Below are positions 44,657 through 51,875 of a stretch of 64,000 bases of DNA, piece after piece. The translations under genes and the position numbers were made by a program. Source of the stretch: Rhodobacter flavimaris. Lineage in GTDB: Bacteria > Pseudomonadota > Alphaproteobacteria > Rhodobacterales > Rhodobacteraceae. The stretch covers positions 24,970 to 88,969 of the forward strand of contig NZ_JAJUOS010000014.1 of NCBI RefSeq assembly GCF_021378075.1, given 5' to 3'. The notes under the pieces were generated by a model, which was not told the origin of the DNA, searched no databases, and saw only the letters and a list, made by a program, of their open reading frames with translations. Position 1 is the stretch's first letter; each line of letters begins with the position of its first letter.

Positions 44657-44684
44657 GCTTCCAGTTGCTTCCACAGTGCTTCCA
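44657..44684. repeat. Three phased GCTTCCA repeats upstream of the integrase (candidate arm sites)
   Basis: GCTTCCA occurs at 44657-44663, 44667-44673 and 44678-44684, spaced 10 and 11 bases, one helical turn, ending ~20 bases before the integrase start. The same 7-mer recurs with the same spacing near the other end of the element (51230, 51241). This is the pattern of integrase arm-type binding sites and could also autoregulate the gene. Confidence 0.6.
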
Positions 44685-44703
44685 CGAGGGAGAAGGAACC
44701 GAG

Positions 44704-45891
44704 ATGCCGAAACTGAACAAACGCACGATTGATGCCCTCAAACCGGAAGGGCAGGACTACTTCGTTTGGGACACTCAGATTGCGGGCTTCGGGGTCCGGG
44801 TCATGCCGTCCGGCGCAAAGACCTATCAAGCGCAGTATCGCAAGGGAGGCCGCACCCGGCGCGTCTCTCTGGGGCGTCATGGCAAGATCACCGTGGACGA
44901 GGCGCGGCGGCTGGCTAAGGACGTGATGGGCCAAGTTGCGATGGGCGAGAACCCCGCCGAAGAGATCGCACTGGAACGGCGCGCGCCCACCGTCGCGGCC
45001 CTCTGTGATCGGTTCTTCAAGGATCACGCCGGGGAGCGCTGCAAGCCCTCCACCCAGAAGGAATACCGCCGTGCGCTGGATCTCTTCATCAAGCCGGAGA
45101 TCGGCAGCTTCAAGGTGATCGACGTGGAGCGCAAAGACATTGCCGCCCTGCATCACAAGCACCGTGGCACGCCCTATCAGGCGAACCGCACCCTGCAAGT
45201 GCTCTCCAAGATGTTCAACATGGCGGAAGTCTGGGGCCTGCGCCCGGACGGGTCGAACCCGTGTCGCCATGTGCCGAAGTACCGCGAAGAGAAGCGGGAA
45301 CGCTATCTAGGCCAGTATGAGCTGCAACGGCTTGGCGAGGTGCTAGCCGAGGCCGAACGGGACGGCTCTGAGAGTATCCACGTTATAGCGGCCTTCCGGC
45401 TTCTGATCCTGACCGGATGCCGCCTGCGGGAGATTCAGACGCTGCGGTGGGACTACATCACCGATACCGGGATGGAGCTGCCCGACACCAAGACCGGGGC
45501 GCGGCGTATCCCGCTCCCGGCAGCGGCGCGGGCTGTGCTCTCTGCCCTGCCCCGCACCTTGGGCAATCCTTACGTGATCGAAGGCAAGCTGGACGGTAGC
45601 CATATCACCGACCTGCAGCACCCGTGGCGGCGTATCCGCGCGCGGGCCGGTCTGGACGATGTGCGCATCCACGACCTGCGCCATACCTACGCGTCCAACG
45701 CGGTCTCTTCGGGAATGCCCATTCAAATGGTCGGGCGGCTCTTGGGCCATAGCCAAATCCAGACCACCATGCGTTACGCACACCTAGCCGACGATCCGGT
45801 GAGGCGGGCGGCAGAAGAGAATGCGGCGAGGCTAAGCGCCCTTGTCTCGGGTGGACCTCGGGGAGCGACCCCATTAAGAGTTATAAGATAA
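44704..45891 (+). CDS. int: P4-type tyrosine integrase
   Basis: A 395-residue integrase starting at ATG 44704 (AGGGAGAAGGAA site), about 170 bases inside the tRNA half. The N-terminal DUF4102-like arm-binding domain is shown by LNKRTIDALKPEGQDYFVWDTQIAGFGVRV, followed by a SAM-like core-binding domain. The catalytic domain has TGCRLREIQ (Arg ~238), HDLRHTYASN (HxxR ~321) and LLGHSQIQTTMRYAH (Tyr ~357). Its position beside a tRNA 3' end is classic for integrases of genomic islands. It is distinct from the three recombinases to its left and marks a second, tandem element. Confidence 0.93.
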   Translation: MPKLNKRTIDALKPEGQDYFVWDTQIAGFGVRVMPSGAKTYQAQYRKGGRTRRVSLGRHGKITVDEARRLAKDVMGQVAMGENPAEEIALERRAPTVAALCDRFFKDHAGERCKPSTQKEYRRALDLFIKPEIGSFKVIDVERKDIAALHHKHRGTPYQANRTLQVLSKMFNMAEVWGLRPDGSNPCRHVPKYREEKRERYLGQYELQRLGEVLAEAERDGSESIHVIAAFRLLILTGCRLREIQTLRWDYITDTGMELPDTKTGARRIPLPAAARAVLSALPRTLGNPYVIEGKLDGSHITDLQHPWRRIRARAGLDDVRIHDLRHTYASNAVSSGMPIQMVGRLLGHSQIQTTMRYAHLADDPVRRAAEENAARLSALVSGGPRGATPLRVIR

Positions 45892-45937
45892 CACCATTTG
45901 AAATGGCTTAGGGAAGGCGTCGCGCCGCCCGGACCTA

Positions 45938-46046
45938 GGCTAGCCTAACTTAGGCTAAGCTAGCCAACCTACGCACCGAAGGAGTGCTTAATTAGGCCGC
46001 CTGCGCCACGAACTGCGGCCTGCATGAACCCTCGCCCCTAATTAAG
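45938..46046. repeat. Cluster of nested inverted repeats after the integrase
   Basis: GGCTAGC (45938-45944) pairs with GCTAGCC (45959-45965) around an inner palindrome CCTAACTTAGG. Further on, CTTAATTAGG (45987-45996) pairs with CCTAATTAAG (46037-46046), with a second nested stem GGCCGC/GCGGCC (45995-46000/46015-46020) inside. The group fills the gap between the integrase and the next gene. It could be a terminator, a control region or an origin; the sequence does not decide. Confidence 0.5.
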
Positions 46047-46062
46047 AGAACTGACCGCCCCA

Positions 46063-46788
46063 ATGCTGCCATCCAGATTCTACGAAAACACCTATACCGA
46101 AGCGGACACCAAGCGCCTGTGTGATACATCCGGGCTAAAACCGGCTGATCTCGGAGCTTTCCGGAAAACGCTCGAAGATTGCGCTGCGATCTATCGTTGG
46201 GAGGCTGCAAAACACAAAGACATCCCGCGCCACACCGATCTTAGACGGGAACTCGCTGTCCCTCAGACGCGCCTGAGAAGTCTTCGTGCGGCGCTGGCTG
46301 GACTTTCGAACGAGGCCCGTTCTGAACTTGATCTCGGGGTGTTTCGCAAAGCAGATCAGGACGCGATGCGGCATATAACGGGCAATCTGGATGCGGATGC
46401 TCCGGCTCTTGTCCTTCCGTTACTCAACCCCGATCAATCGGTTAGTCTGGACTTAGCCGACCTCGAGAAGCTTCTGGGCGGTTTGGAGGAAGCGCTATCT
46501 CAAGCCGTGGATCGCCTTCCCAACCAACGACGCGGCCAAAGCCGCGATTATGGCTTGCGCCTCTGGATCACCAACATACGCGACCTCTGGCAGAGCACGA
46601 CCAGCACGCCATTCACGCGAGACGCCACGGCAGACAATGAGCCGATCACACCCGCTGCGGATTTCTGCGTGAATGCCTTCAAGATGATCGAACCGAAATA
46701 TCCGAACTCGCGCATCCTGAGAGAGCTAAAGGATTGTATCTCAAGACAAAAAATCACTGGACGAATTGTTGCACAAAACCAGCAATAA
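46063..46788 (+). CDS. Hypothetical protein of the integrative element
   Basis: A 241-residue hydrophilic protein with no recognised family. The sequence appears largely helical (LRSLRAALAGLSNEARSEL, LEKLLGGLEEALSQAVDRLPNQRRG). No ribosome site is obvious before ATG 46063. Its stop lies inside a 13-bp inverted repeat. Being between integrase and AlpA-like regulator suggests cargo or an accessory gene, such as a defence protein, but nothing in the sequence proves this. Confidence 0.55.
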   Translation: MLPSRFYENTYTEADTKRLCDTSGLKPADLGAFRKTLEDCAAIYRWEAAKHKDIPRHTDLRRELAVPQTRLRSLRAALAGLSNEARSELDLGVFRKADQDAMRHITGNLDADAPALVLPLLNPDQSVSLDLADLEKLLGGLEEALSQAVDRLPNQRRGQSRDYGLRLWITNIRDLWQSTTSTPFTRDATADNEPITPAADFCVNAFKMIEPKYPNSRILRELKDCISRQKITGRIVAQNQQ

Positions 46789-46799
46789 TTCGTCCAGTG
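46755..46799 (-). terminator. 13-bp perfect inverted repeat at the end of the hypothetical gene
   Basis: CACTGGACGAATT at 46755-46767 pairs with AATTCGTCCAGTG at 46787-46799 around a 19-base loop. On the minus strand the stem is followed by ATTTTTT, as in an intrinsic terminator for leftward transcription, although the neighbouring genes run rightwards. It overlaps the end of the coding region. Confidence 0.5.
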
Positions 46800-46872
46800 C
46801 TTTCGCTCGAAAAGAGCAACGGATCGCATCTAGGTTCGCCTCATAGCAGTTCGCAGAAAGAGGCAGATCAGA

Positions 46873-47118
46873 ATGCAACATCAGACGGCAGCACAAACGC
46901 GCCCCACCCCGACCTCGCAGTACTGGGATGGGTTCATTACCGAGACCGACGCGGCGGACTATCTCTGCCAGAGCGTGCGCACCTTGCAGAAATGGCGGGT
47001 CACGGGCTTTGGCCCGCAATTCTACAAACCCGGACGCTCCGTGCGTTATCGCCGCCGGGACTTGCGGGAATGGGCTGAGGCCCGTCGCCACGCCAACACA
47101 AGCCAGTACACCAGCTGA
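46873..47118 (+). CDS. AlpA-like HTH regulator/excisionase
   Basis: An 81-residue protein with a single winged helix-turn-helix: FITETDAADYLCQSVRTLQKWRVTGFGPQFYKPGRSVRYRRRDLREWAEARR. This is the HTH_17/AlpA pattern of regulators that activate excision of integrated elements. An AGAGG-like site precedes the ATG. It precedes the Rep gene, as in many integrated satellites. Confidence 0.85.
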   Translation: MQHQTAAQTRPTPTSQYWDGFITETDAADYLCQSVRTLQKWRVTGFGPQFYKPGRSVRYRRRDLREWAEARRHANTSQYTS

Positions 47119-47240
47119 GTTTTGCCCGTATGGGGTTGGCAGCGCCATGCGGGATTTTGGGGCCGGAAGGCTCTTCGCGGGCGCGGGGCAAAAGGTTCTC
47201 GCGCCCGTTTCCTCTCTCACATTCCAACAGGACTTCCACC

Positions 47241-47474
47241 ATGTCGAAACAACCCGCTCACAAGGTCAAACTTGGCCTTATCACCGCAACCGTCTGGGAC
47301 AATGACGGCTTCTATTCCGTCGATCTGTCCCGTTCCTACAAGACCAGCCAAGGCGAATGGCAATCGAGCCCGAGCTTCGGCCAGGGCGATCTTTTGAACG
47401 TCGCCAAATGCGCCGAGCGCGCCGAAATCTGGATCGCGCGCCAAGTGTCGAAAGACGCGATCCAGCGCACCTAG
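47241..47474 (+). CDS. Small conserved-type protein before the Rep gene
   Basis: A 77-residue protein from ATG 47241. A longer frame upstream has no better start. Sequence KVKLGLITATVWDNDGFYSVDLSRSYKTSQGEWQSSPSF suggests a small beta-rich fold, followed by a helix (DLLNVAKCAERAEIWIARQV). Short proteins of this look accompany replication genes of integrated elements and could bind single-stranded DNA. That role is inferred. Confidence 0.72.
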   Translation: MSKQPAHKVKLGLITATVWDNDGFYSVDLSRSYKTSQGEWQSSPSFGQGDLLNVAKCAERAEIWIARQVSKDAIQRT

Positions 47475-47493
47475 AGCATCCAACAAGATCGGA

Positions 47494-47513
47494 GCCGGGC
47501 AGCCCTGCCCGGC
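47494..47513. terminator. GC hairpin after the 77-aa gene
   Basis: Near-perfect stem GCCGGGCAG/CTGCCCGGC with a minimal loop lies 20 bases past the stop of the 77-aa gene. The following CCCCAAAACC lacks a T-run on this strand. Confidence 0.5.
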
Positions 47514-47609
47514 CCCAAAACCAAAAGCTGCCCCGCCGGAGGCACAAAGCGCATCCCGCTTGGTCCGGTTCCCTCAAATCAAACCGTCACGATCCGCCGA
47601 TCGGCCAAA

Positions 47610-47631
47610 GGGGGGTCATGTAACACCCCCC
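47610..47631. other. GGGGGGT/ACCCCCC hairpin upstream of rep
   Basis: A perfect 7-bp stem with an 8-base loop lies about 30 bases ahead of the Rep start. A strong hairpin beside a rolling-circle rep gene is a candidate nick site or origin, though a ribosome-site-hiding or terminator role is equally possible. Confidence 0.4.
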
Positions 47632-47662
47632 TCCACGAATACGAAAGCGAAGACCAGAGCAG

Positions 47663-48811
47663 ATGAAGGCACAAATCCTCCATAGCGGTTTTGACGGCCT
47701 CAGGTTCACCGTACAGGCAGAGATCGGCCCCGAGCTGCGCGCCGAACTGGCCCTTGCGAAAGCCCATGCCAAGGAACACCGGCACGATATCGAACTGCGG
47801 TATGGCGACGTGCTCTTGTCCGTCACGCAAGCCGGGGGACGGACCTTCAACACCCACACGGGCGAATTGGGTGCCGTCTGGATGTTCCAAGACCCCGAAG
47901 ACCGCATTCCGAACAATCCCGGCGTTACCGTGGACTTCCGGGCCTTGGGCCTCGCTACGGGCGGGCTGGGGCACGCCGAGCGGCATTTCTGGGAAGTCAT
48001 GGAAGCGCTGGCCATTCCCTATGGCGAACACCAGCTCCGCGTCTCGCGCGTGGACTTCGCGGTGGATTTGCTCGCCCCTTGGTTCGAGCCGGAGCGGATC
48101 GCGCTTGTGGCGCCGCCGGGAACGAAGGTGACGGAATACACCGGGGCCGATGAAACCGTCACACAGGCCACCGGAAGCCGTGTCACGGGCCTTCGGGCGG
48201 GGAATGTCGATAACCGCCAGCTCGCGATCTACGACAAGCGCACCGAGGTCATGCAGAAGGCCAAGGACGGCTGGCTGGCTATCTGGAACGCGGAGCGCGC
48301 CGCATGCGGGCAAGAGCCTCTGGACCTCTCGGATCGGCTGGCCAGCCAAGTCTGGCGCTTCGAGCTGCGCCTTGGGTCCAAGCAGCTCCGGGGCCGCTTC
48401 GAGATGCATTCATGGGCCGATCTGCGGGAGAGACTCGGAGACGCCTACCACGACGCTTTGCAGCGTCTGCGCTACTGCATCCCCACAAGCGACAGCAACC
48501 GCGCTCGCTGGCCCGCACATGAGCTGTGGCGGCTCATTGAGGACACCATCGGAAATGACCTCACCGTCTACTGCTGCGGCATTCAGCCCTCAGACGTGAT
48601 CTTTGCCAATCGCACCGCGAAGATGCGGGAGCTGGATCGGCAGTTGCTTGGTCTCTTCGTCACCCGCGCGGCGATCTCGGATGTGCCGCCGTGGGAGTTC
48701 TACGACTTCATGGATCGGCACACTGAAGCCTTACGCCGGTATAGCGAAGAGCATCCGAGGACGCTCGAAGAGCGCTTGCAGAAGGCGGGCGGGAAGTATC
48801 GGTGGACGTAG
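47663..48811 (+). CDS. Rep_trans-type replication initiation protein
   Basis: A 382-residue protein of the replication initiation factor family used by rolling-circle plasmids and some integrated elements. The core shows HQLRVSRVDFAVDLLAPWF (residues ~127-145), and VDNRQLAIYDKRTEV near residue 190, where the Tyr is the likely nicking residue. QVWRFELRLGSKQLRG follows near 228. It lies downstream of the AlpA-like and 77-aa genes. Its presence implies that the element can replicate autonomously after excision. Confidence 0.82.
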   Translation: MKAQILHSGFDGLRFTVQAEIGPELRAELALAKAHAKEHRHDIELRYGDVLLSVTQAGGRTFNTHTGELGAVWMFQDPEDRIPNNPGVTVDFRALGLATGGLGHAERHFWEVMEALAIPYGEHQLRVSRVDFAVDLLAPWFEPERIALVAPPGTKVTEYTGADETVTQATGSRVTGLRAGNVDNRQLAIYDKRTEVMQKAKDGWLAIWNAERAACGQEPLDLSDRLASQVWRFELRLGSKQLRGRFEMHSWADLRERLGDAYHDALQRLRYCIPTSDSNRARWPAHELWRLIEDTIGNDLTVYCCGIQPSDVIFANRTAKMRELDRQLLGLFVTRAAISDVPPWEFYDFMDRHTEALRRYSEEHPRTLEERLQKAGGKYRWT

Positions 48812-48930
48812 GAGTGGGTGGAAATGGCCAGATGTCACATACACCAAAGCTAAATTCAGGTTGCCAAAATCTTGGAACAAGAAATCCTCTGCATCGGAGA
48901 CCATTAGCGTCATCGCGAGCCGTCAACGGC

Positions 48931-50175
48931 TTAACCTTTACCCCCAATTGCAAGTTTCTCAGCGACGGCGGAAATTGCAGATTGGAAAGCCGTCCCTTTA
49001 TAAGAAAACTCCTCACTGACGTACTCTTTCATATGGTCCCGAAGGAGTTCCATCTTGAGTTCCGTTTCCTTATGAAACAATTCCTCGTCGGTCATCGCAG
49101 TATTGTGTGCGGATGCGGTAGAGACATCCTTTGCGATAATACTAAGCTTAGAGAGGCTTAGCCTCTGCCGATTGATCTTTATTATCTCAAAAACCAAACG
49201 CCCGACTACATAACCGCACACTTCAAGGATGGCAATCGCGACCACAACGAAAGGGATCCTAGTTAGGAAGACTGTCCATGTATCTATATTCTCTTCCTTG
49301 CGCCACAGTTGCGTGAGATCAATAGCGCTCGTAAAAAGCGAATTCAAAACGATAAAAATTATTATTACAAATGGAGCAGATATACATATATACCATAAAA
49401 TATTTCGATTCCCCTCCTTAACGAAGCCCGCGATCTCGCTCGGAAATAGGCGAACCTGTTTGGTCAGCTCATTCAATTTTGTTTCTGATGCTTTTATATC
49501 GTCGTTTAACGCACGACGCTCTTCTCTGAGATTGGCAAGTTCTCTGGTAATATCAGCCCGACTGCTGTTGTCCTCGTTCAGGGCCTTTTGCGCAGCCGCG
49601 ACAGACTGTTCCAACGTCAGAAGCTGAGCTTTCGCTTGGCCAATTTCACCGTCAAGCGCTGACCTCTCAGAGCCTAGCTGTGCAACCTTATCCGTAAGCT
49701 CTTGCGCTTTAGACTCGCGCTGCTTTAAGTCTGCCTCCTTCTTGTCAAATTCCTTGATCGCCCATTCATACGCGTGGAATTCATCAAGTGTTAGCCCAGA
49801 TACCGACACCTTCTTGATCTTTGTCTCGGTGAGCCACTTAGCACCTGGGCGGAAGCGAAATTCCGCAATCAGTTTACCAAGCTGAAGCGAAGAAGCGTTA
49901 TTTGAAAATTTAATCTTTTCTTCATGAAGGGTGCCATCAAGGTGGCTTACCTCGAATTCAACCTCATCCCAGTCACTATAACCGCTTGTGACTATACTTA
50001 TCTCCCGCGCATAGATCGGCCTCTCAAGTTGAAATTCATACCAGCGATTTCTGCCATCCAGAGACTTATCGTCGCTAACATTTTCAATTAGTTGAGTGGT
50101 TCTATTGGATTTTCGCGAAAACAATTCTACCGCAATCGCGTGAGGCTTAACCACTGACTCAGTTGCGTCAACCAT
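48931..50175 (-). CDS. Coiled-coil membrane protein, cargo candidate
   Basis: A 414-residue protein, AT-richer than its neighbours, with no known family. The N-terminal ~130 residues look beta-rich and resemble a discoidin-like domain (WYEFQLERPIYAREISIVTSGYSDWDEVEFEV). Residues ~140-235 form a long heptad-repeat coiled coil (KKEADLKQRESKAQELTDK...). Two membrane helices follow (ILWYICISAPFVIIIFIVLN ~260-280 and RIPFVVVAIAILEVCGYVVG ~308-327). The C-terminus is a cytoplasmic helical tail. It runs opposite to the rep gene and pairs with the SNase-like gene on the same strand. A phage-defence or stress-sensor role is only a hypothesis. Confidence 0.75.
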   Translation of the reverse strand: MVDATESVVKPHAIAVELFSRKSNRTTQLIENVSDDKSLDGRNRWYEFQLERPIYAREISIVTSGYSDWDEVEFEVSHLDGTLHEEKIKFSNNASSLQLGKLIAEFRFRPGAKWLTETKIKKVSVSGLTLDEFHAYEWAIKEFDKKEADLKQRESKAQELTDKVAQLGSERSALDGEIGQAKAQLLTLEQSVAAAQKALNEDNSSRADITRELANLREERRALNDDIKASETKLNELTKQVRLFPSEIAGFVKEGNRNILWYICISAPFVIIIFIVLNSLFTSAIDLTQLWRKEENIDTWTVFLTRIPFVVVAIAILEVCGYVVGRLVFEIIKINRQRLSLSKLSIIAKDVSTASAHNTAMTDEELFHKETELKMELLRDHMKEYVSEEFSYKGTAFQSAISAVAEKLAIGGKG

Positions 50176-50177
50176 TT

Positions 50178-50375
50178 CTATCTCCTCGGCCCTTTAACGC
50201 CGCGCGCCAATATGTTTAGTTGGCTATGAAAGCCAAATTGCTTTCTAATTGCGGCCTTAGGGTCGCAAACACTCGGACCGCTTACTGCCGAGAGTACCAA
50301 TTCGGTGTTCTTCTTAAACCGCCGATTTCGCGTCAAGACTTGCTCCGATGGATCTGCAACTGGTAGCACGATCAC
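50178..50375 (-). CDS. Small ORF coupled to the SNase-like gene (65 aa)
   Basis: GTG 50375 overlaps the SNase-like stop by four bases (GTGA), and the frame ends two bases before the next gene's ATG. The product is basic (VLTRNRRFKKNTELV...). No family is recognised. The tight overlap on both sides is the main support. Confidence 0.38.
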   Translation of the reverse strand: MIVLPVADPSEQVLTRNRRFKKNTELVLSAVSGPSVCDPKAAIRKQFGFHSQLNILARGVKGPRR

Positions 50376-50986
50376 CGTTCGCCTTTCTTAGCTTCAAATT
50401 TATCCCAAACGTGCATTCTGCCCTTCTGACGCGCGTCGGCCAAAAAGAGTTTTTTCCGAGCATCAAGCGTTTCCAAGTTTCTATATTTGCCCCCAGAAAA
50501 CTTGGGCCAATCGATCGCCAAGCCCCCCTTCACCATCTCCGCCGAAAGGTCGCGTCCGTCTGGCAGGTAGCAATGCGCCACCGTGCGACCGTGGGCGTCT
50601 ACGTCAGTTACCACGGCTCGGACGATCCTATCCTTGCATAGCGCATGTAAGGCCCACTTGGCTTTCTTTCCGTACGGATGATTGAGCTCCGGTGCATCAA
50701 CACCGAACAGGCGGATCTGCGTATTTTCGATTTTTATAGTGTCTCCATCAACCACGTATGCTGGGCCGGATAAAACGCGAGCCTCCTGAAGATGTTTGGC
50801 ACTTTCTGGATCAAAAGGTGATGCTTGAACGCTTTCAGCCACCCGCGGTGGGGCATGTGTTGATAGCGGCTGCGATCGGGGAACTGGTTCTGAATGGATG
50901 CCGCTACTCTCGGATCGTCCAAGCCGTAAAACGAGTAAAATAGCGGCCACAATAACGACGACTATGATAAATTCCACACCGGCCAC
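50372..50986 (-). CDS. Membrane-anchored SNase-like nuclease
   Basis: A 204-residue protein with one N-terminal membrane helix (EFIIVVVIVAAILLVLRL) and a low-complexity linker. The staphylococcal-nuclease domain reads YVVDGDTIKIENTQIRLFGVDAPELNHPYG, with the conserved Asp and Arg of the active site, and DAHGRTVAHCYLPDGRDLSAEMVKGGLA. SNase domains cut DNA and RNA with calcium. The membrane anchor would place the nuclease at the inner or outer face, where it could cut incoming DNA. It is the first gene of the leftward cargo pair in the element. Confidence 0.85.
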   Translation of the reverse strand: MAGVEFIIVVVIVAAILLVLRLGRSESSGIHSEPVPRSQPLSTHAPPRVAESVQASPFDPESAKHLQEARVLSGPAYVVDGDTIKIENTQIRLFGVDAPELNHPYGKKAKWALHALCKDRIVRAVVTDVDAHGRTVAHCYLPDGRDLSAEMVKGGLAIDWPKFSGGKYRNLETLDARKKLFLADARQKGRMHVWDKFEAKKGER

Positions 50987-51220
50987 CTCGTGTCATCAAT
51001 CCACTATTCTCGATAGCGTTGCGCATAAATACAATGTTCTTCTGTAAGCTTAAGAGCATGGCAATTGATCTTGCAAGCACCTGCCTAGGCAATCGCAGAC
51101 AACTGCGACAACCAGGTAGCAGCCGGACTGCCCCACCGATGCCAGAATTAGCCCGAACTGGCTCGTTTGAATCCAAACCCTACATTGTGCCTGTTGCGCG
51201 TTCGCCACACCCGTTTTCCT

Positions 51221-51247
51221 GCTCCATTTGCTTCCAGTGTGCTTCCA
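51221..51247. repeat. Phased GCTTCCA repeats near the right end of the element
   Basis: GCTTCCA at 51230-51236 and 51241-51247, with an imperfect GCTCCAT at 51221, are spaced 9-11 bases apart. They match the three repeats before the integrase (44657-44684). They lie about 70 bases inside the candidate right attachment site. Confidence 0.58.
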
Positions 51248-51316
51248 GCGCGCGAGGTCAAACGCAAGAAGCCCCGCGGGGAGCGAGGCTAAGAATCTGT
51301 TATAACTTAGATTTTT

Positions 51317-51337
51317 TGGTTGCGGGGGCACGCAACC
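51317..51337. other. Candidate right attachment core TGGTTGCGGGGG with overlapping palindrome
   Basis: TGGTTGCGGGGG (51317-51328) equals the first 12 bases of the tRNA half at 44491. The same bases are part of the palindrome GGTTGCG-GGGGCA-CGCAACC (51318-51337). The match could be the attachment core of the integrase at 44704 or the arm of an unrelated hairpin. Confidence 0.45.
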
Positions 51338-51524
51338 GCAGAATCTTACCCGGACCACATTGCCGACTATAATCATGTCGCCAGAAATCTCTAAACCATT
51401 TTAGGCCAGATCAGCACCAGCCTGATAAGGCTTATACAGATCTTTCTGCCCTCATCAGGCTCTTGCCATTAGCACGCCAGCAGTGGCATTCGGATTAGCC
51501 GCTTAACCGAAGCAGAATCCGCTG

Positions 51525-51855
51525 GGTCGATACAGTACTTGAATGGGGCGTCTTTTGTCATCCCCAGACACCACGAAACCGCCCTGCCCCGCTCAACGGG
51601 ATTCCCTCTGACAAGACCCTTCGCTTTCTCACCCCTCAATGTCACGAGACCGCCCTACCTGCCTCAAGCCAAGTTGCTCTGACAATGCCGATCCTCGACA
51701 TTTCGGAGCGACGGCGGAAAACGAACATAGAGCATCACCGCCAAACGGATGATCTCCCGGCTGGTCTTGAAGTACTTGAACGGGTCGCGTTTGGTCATCC
51801 CAAAACGCTGCCCAGCCCCCTGCCCGGTCGCAAGCCAAGTTGCTCTGACATGACC
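51525..51855 (-). mobile_element. Cluster of IS6-family transposase remnants
   Basis: On the minus strand, 51798-51691 reads MTKRDPFKYFKTSREIIRLA and VRFPPSLRNVED, the start of an IS6-family transposase, and then is cut off. A second, shorter start (MTKDAPFKYC, 51561-51530) lies further left. CCAAGTTGCTCTGACA-like repeats occur at 51668 and 51838, as in the ends of the chimeric copies at 15340 and 20870. All are non-functional scars of repeated insertion and deletion. Confidence 0.65.
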
Positions 51856-51875
51856 CTCCCGCGCGATGCAGATCA

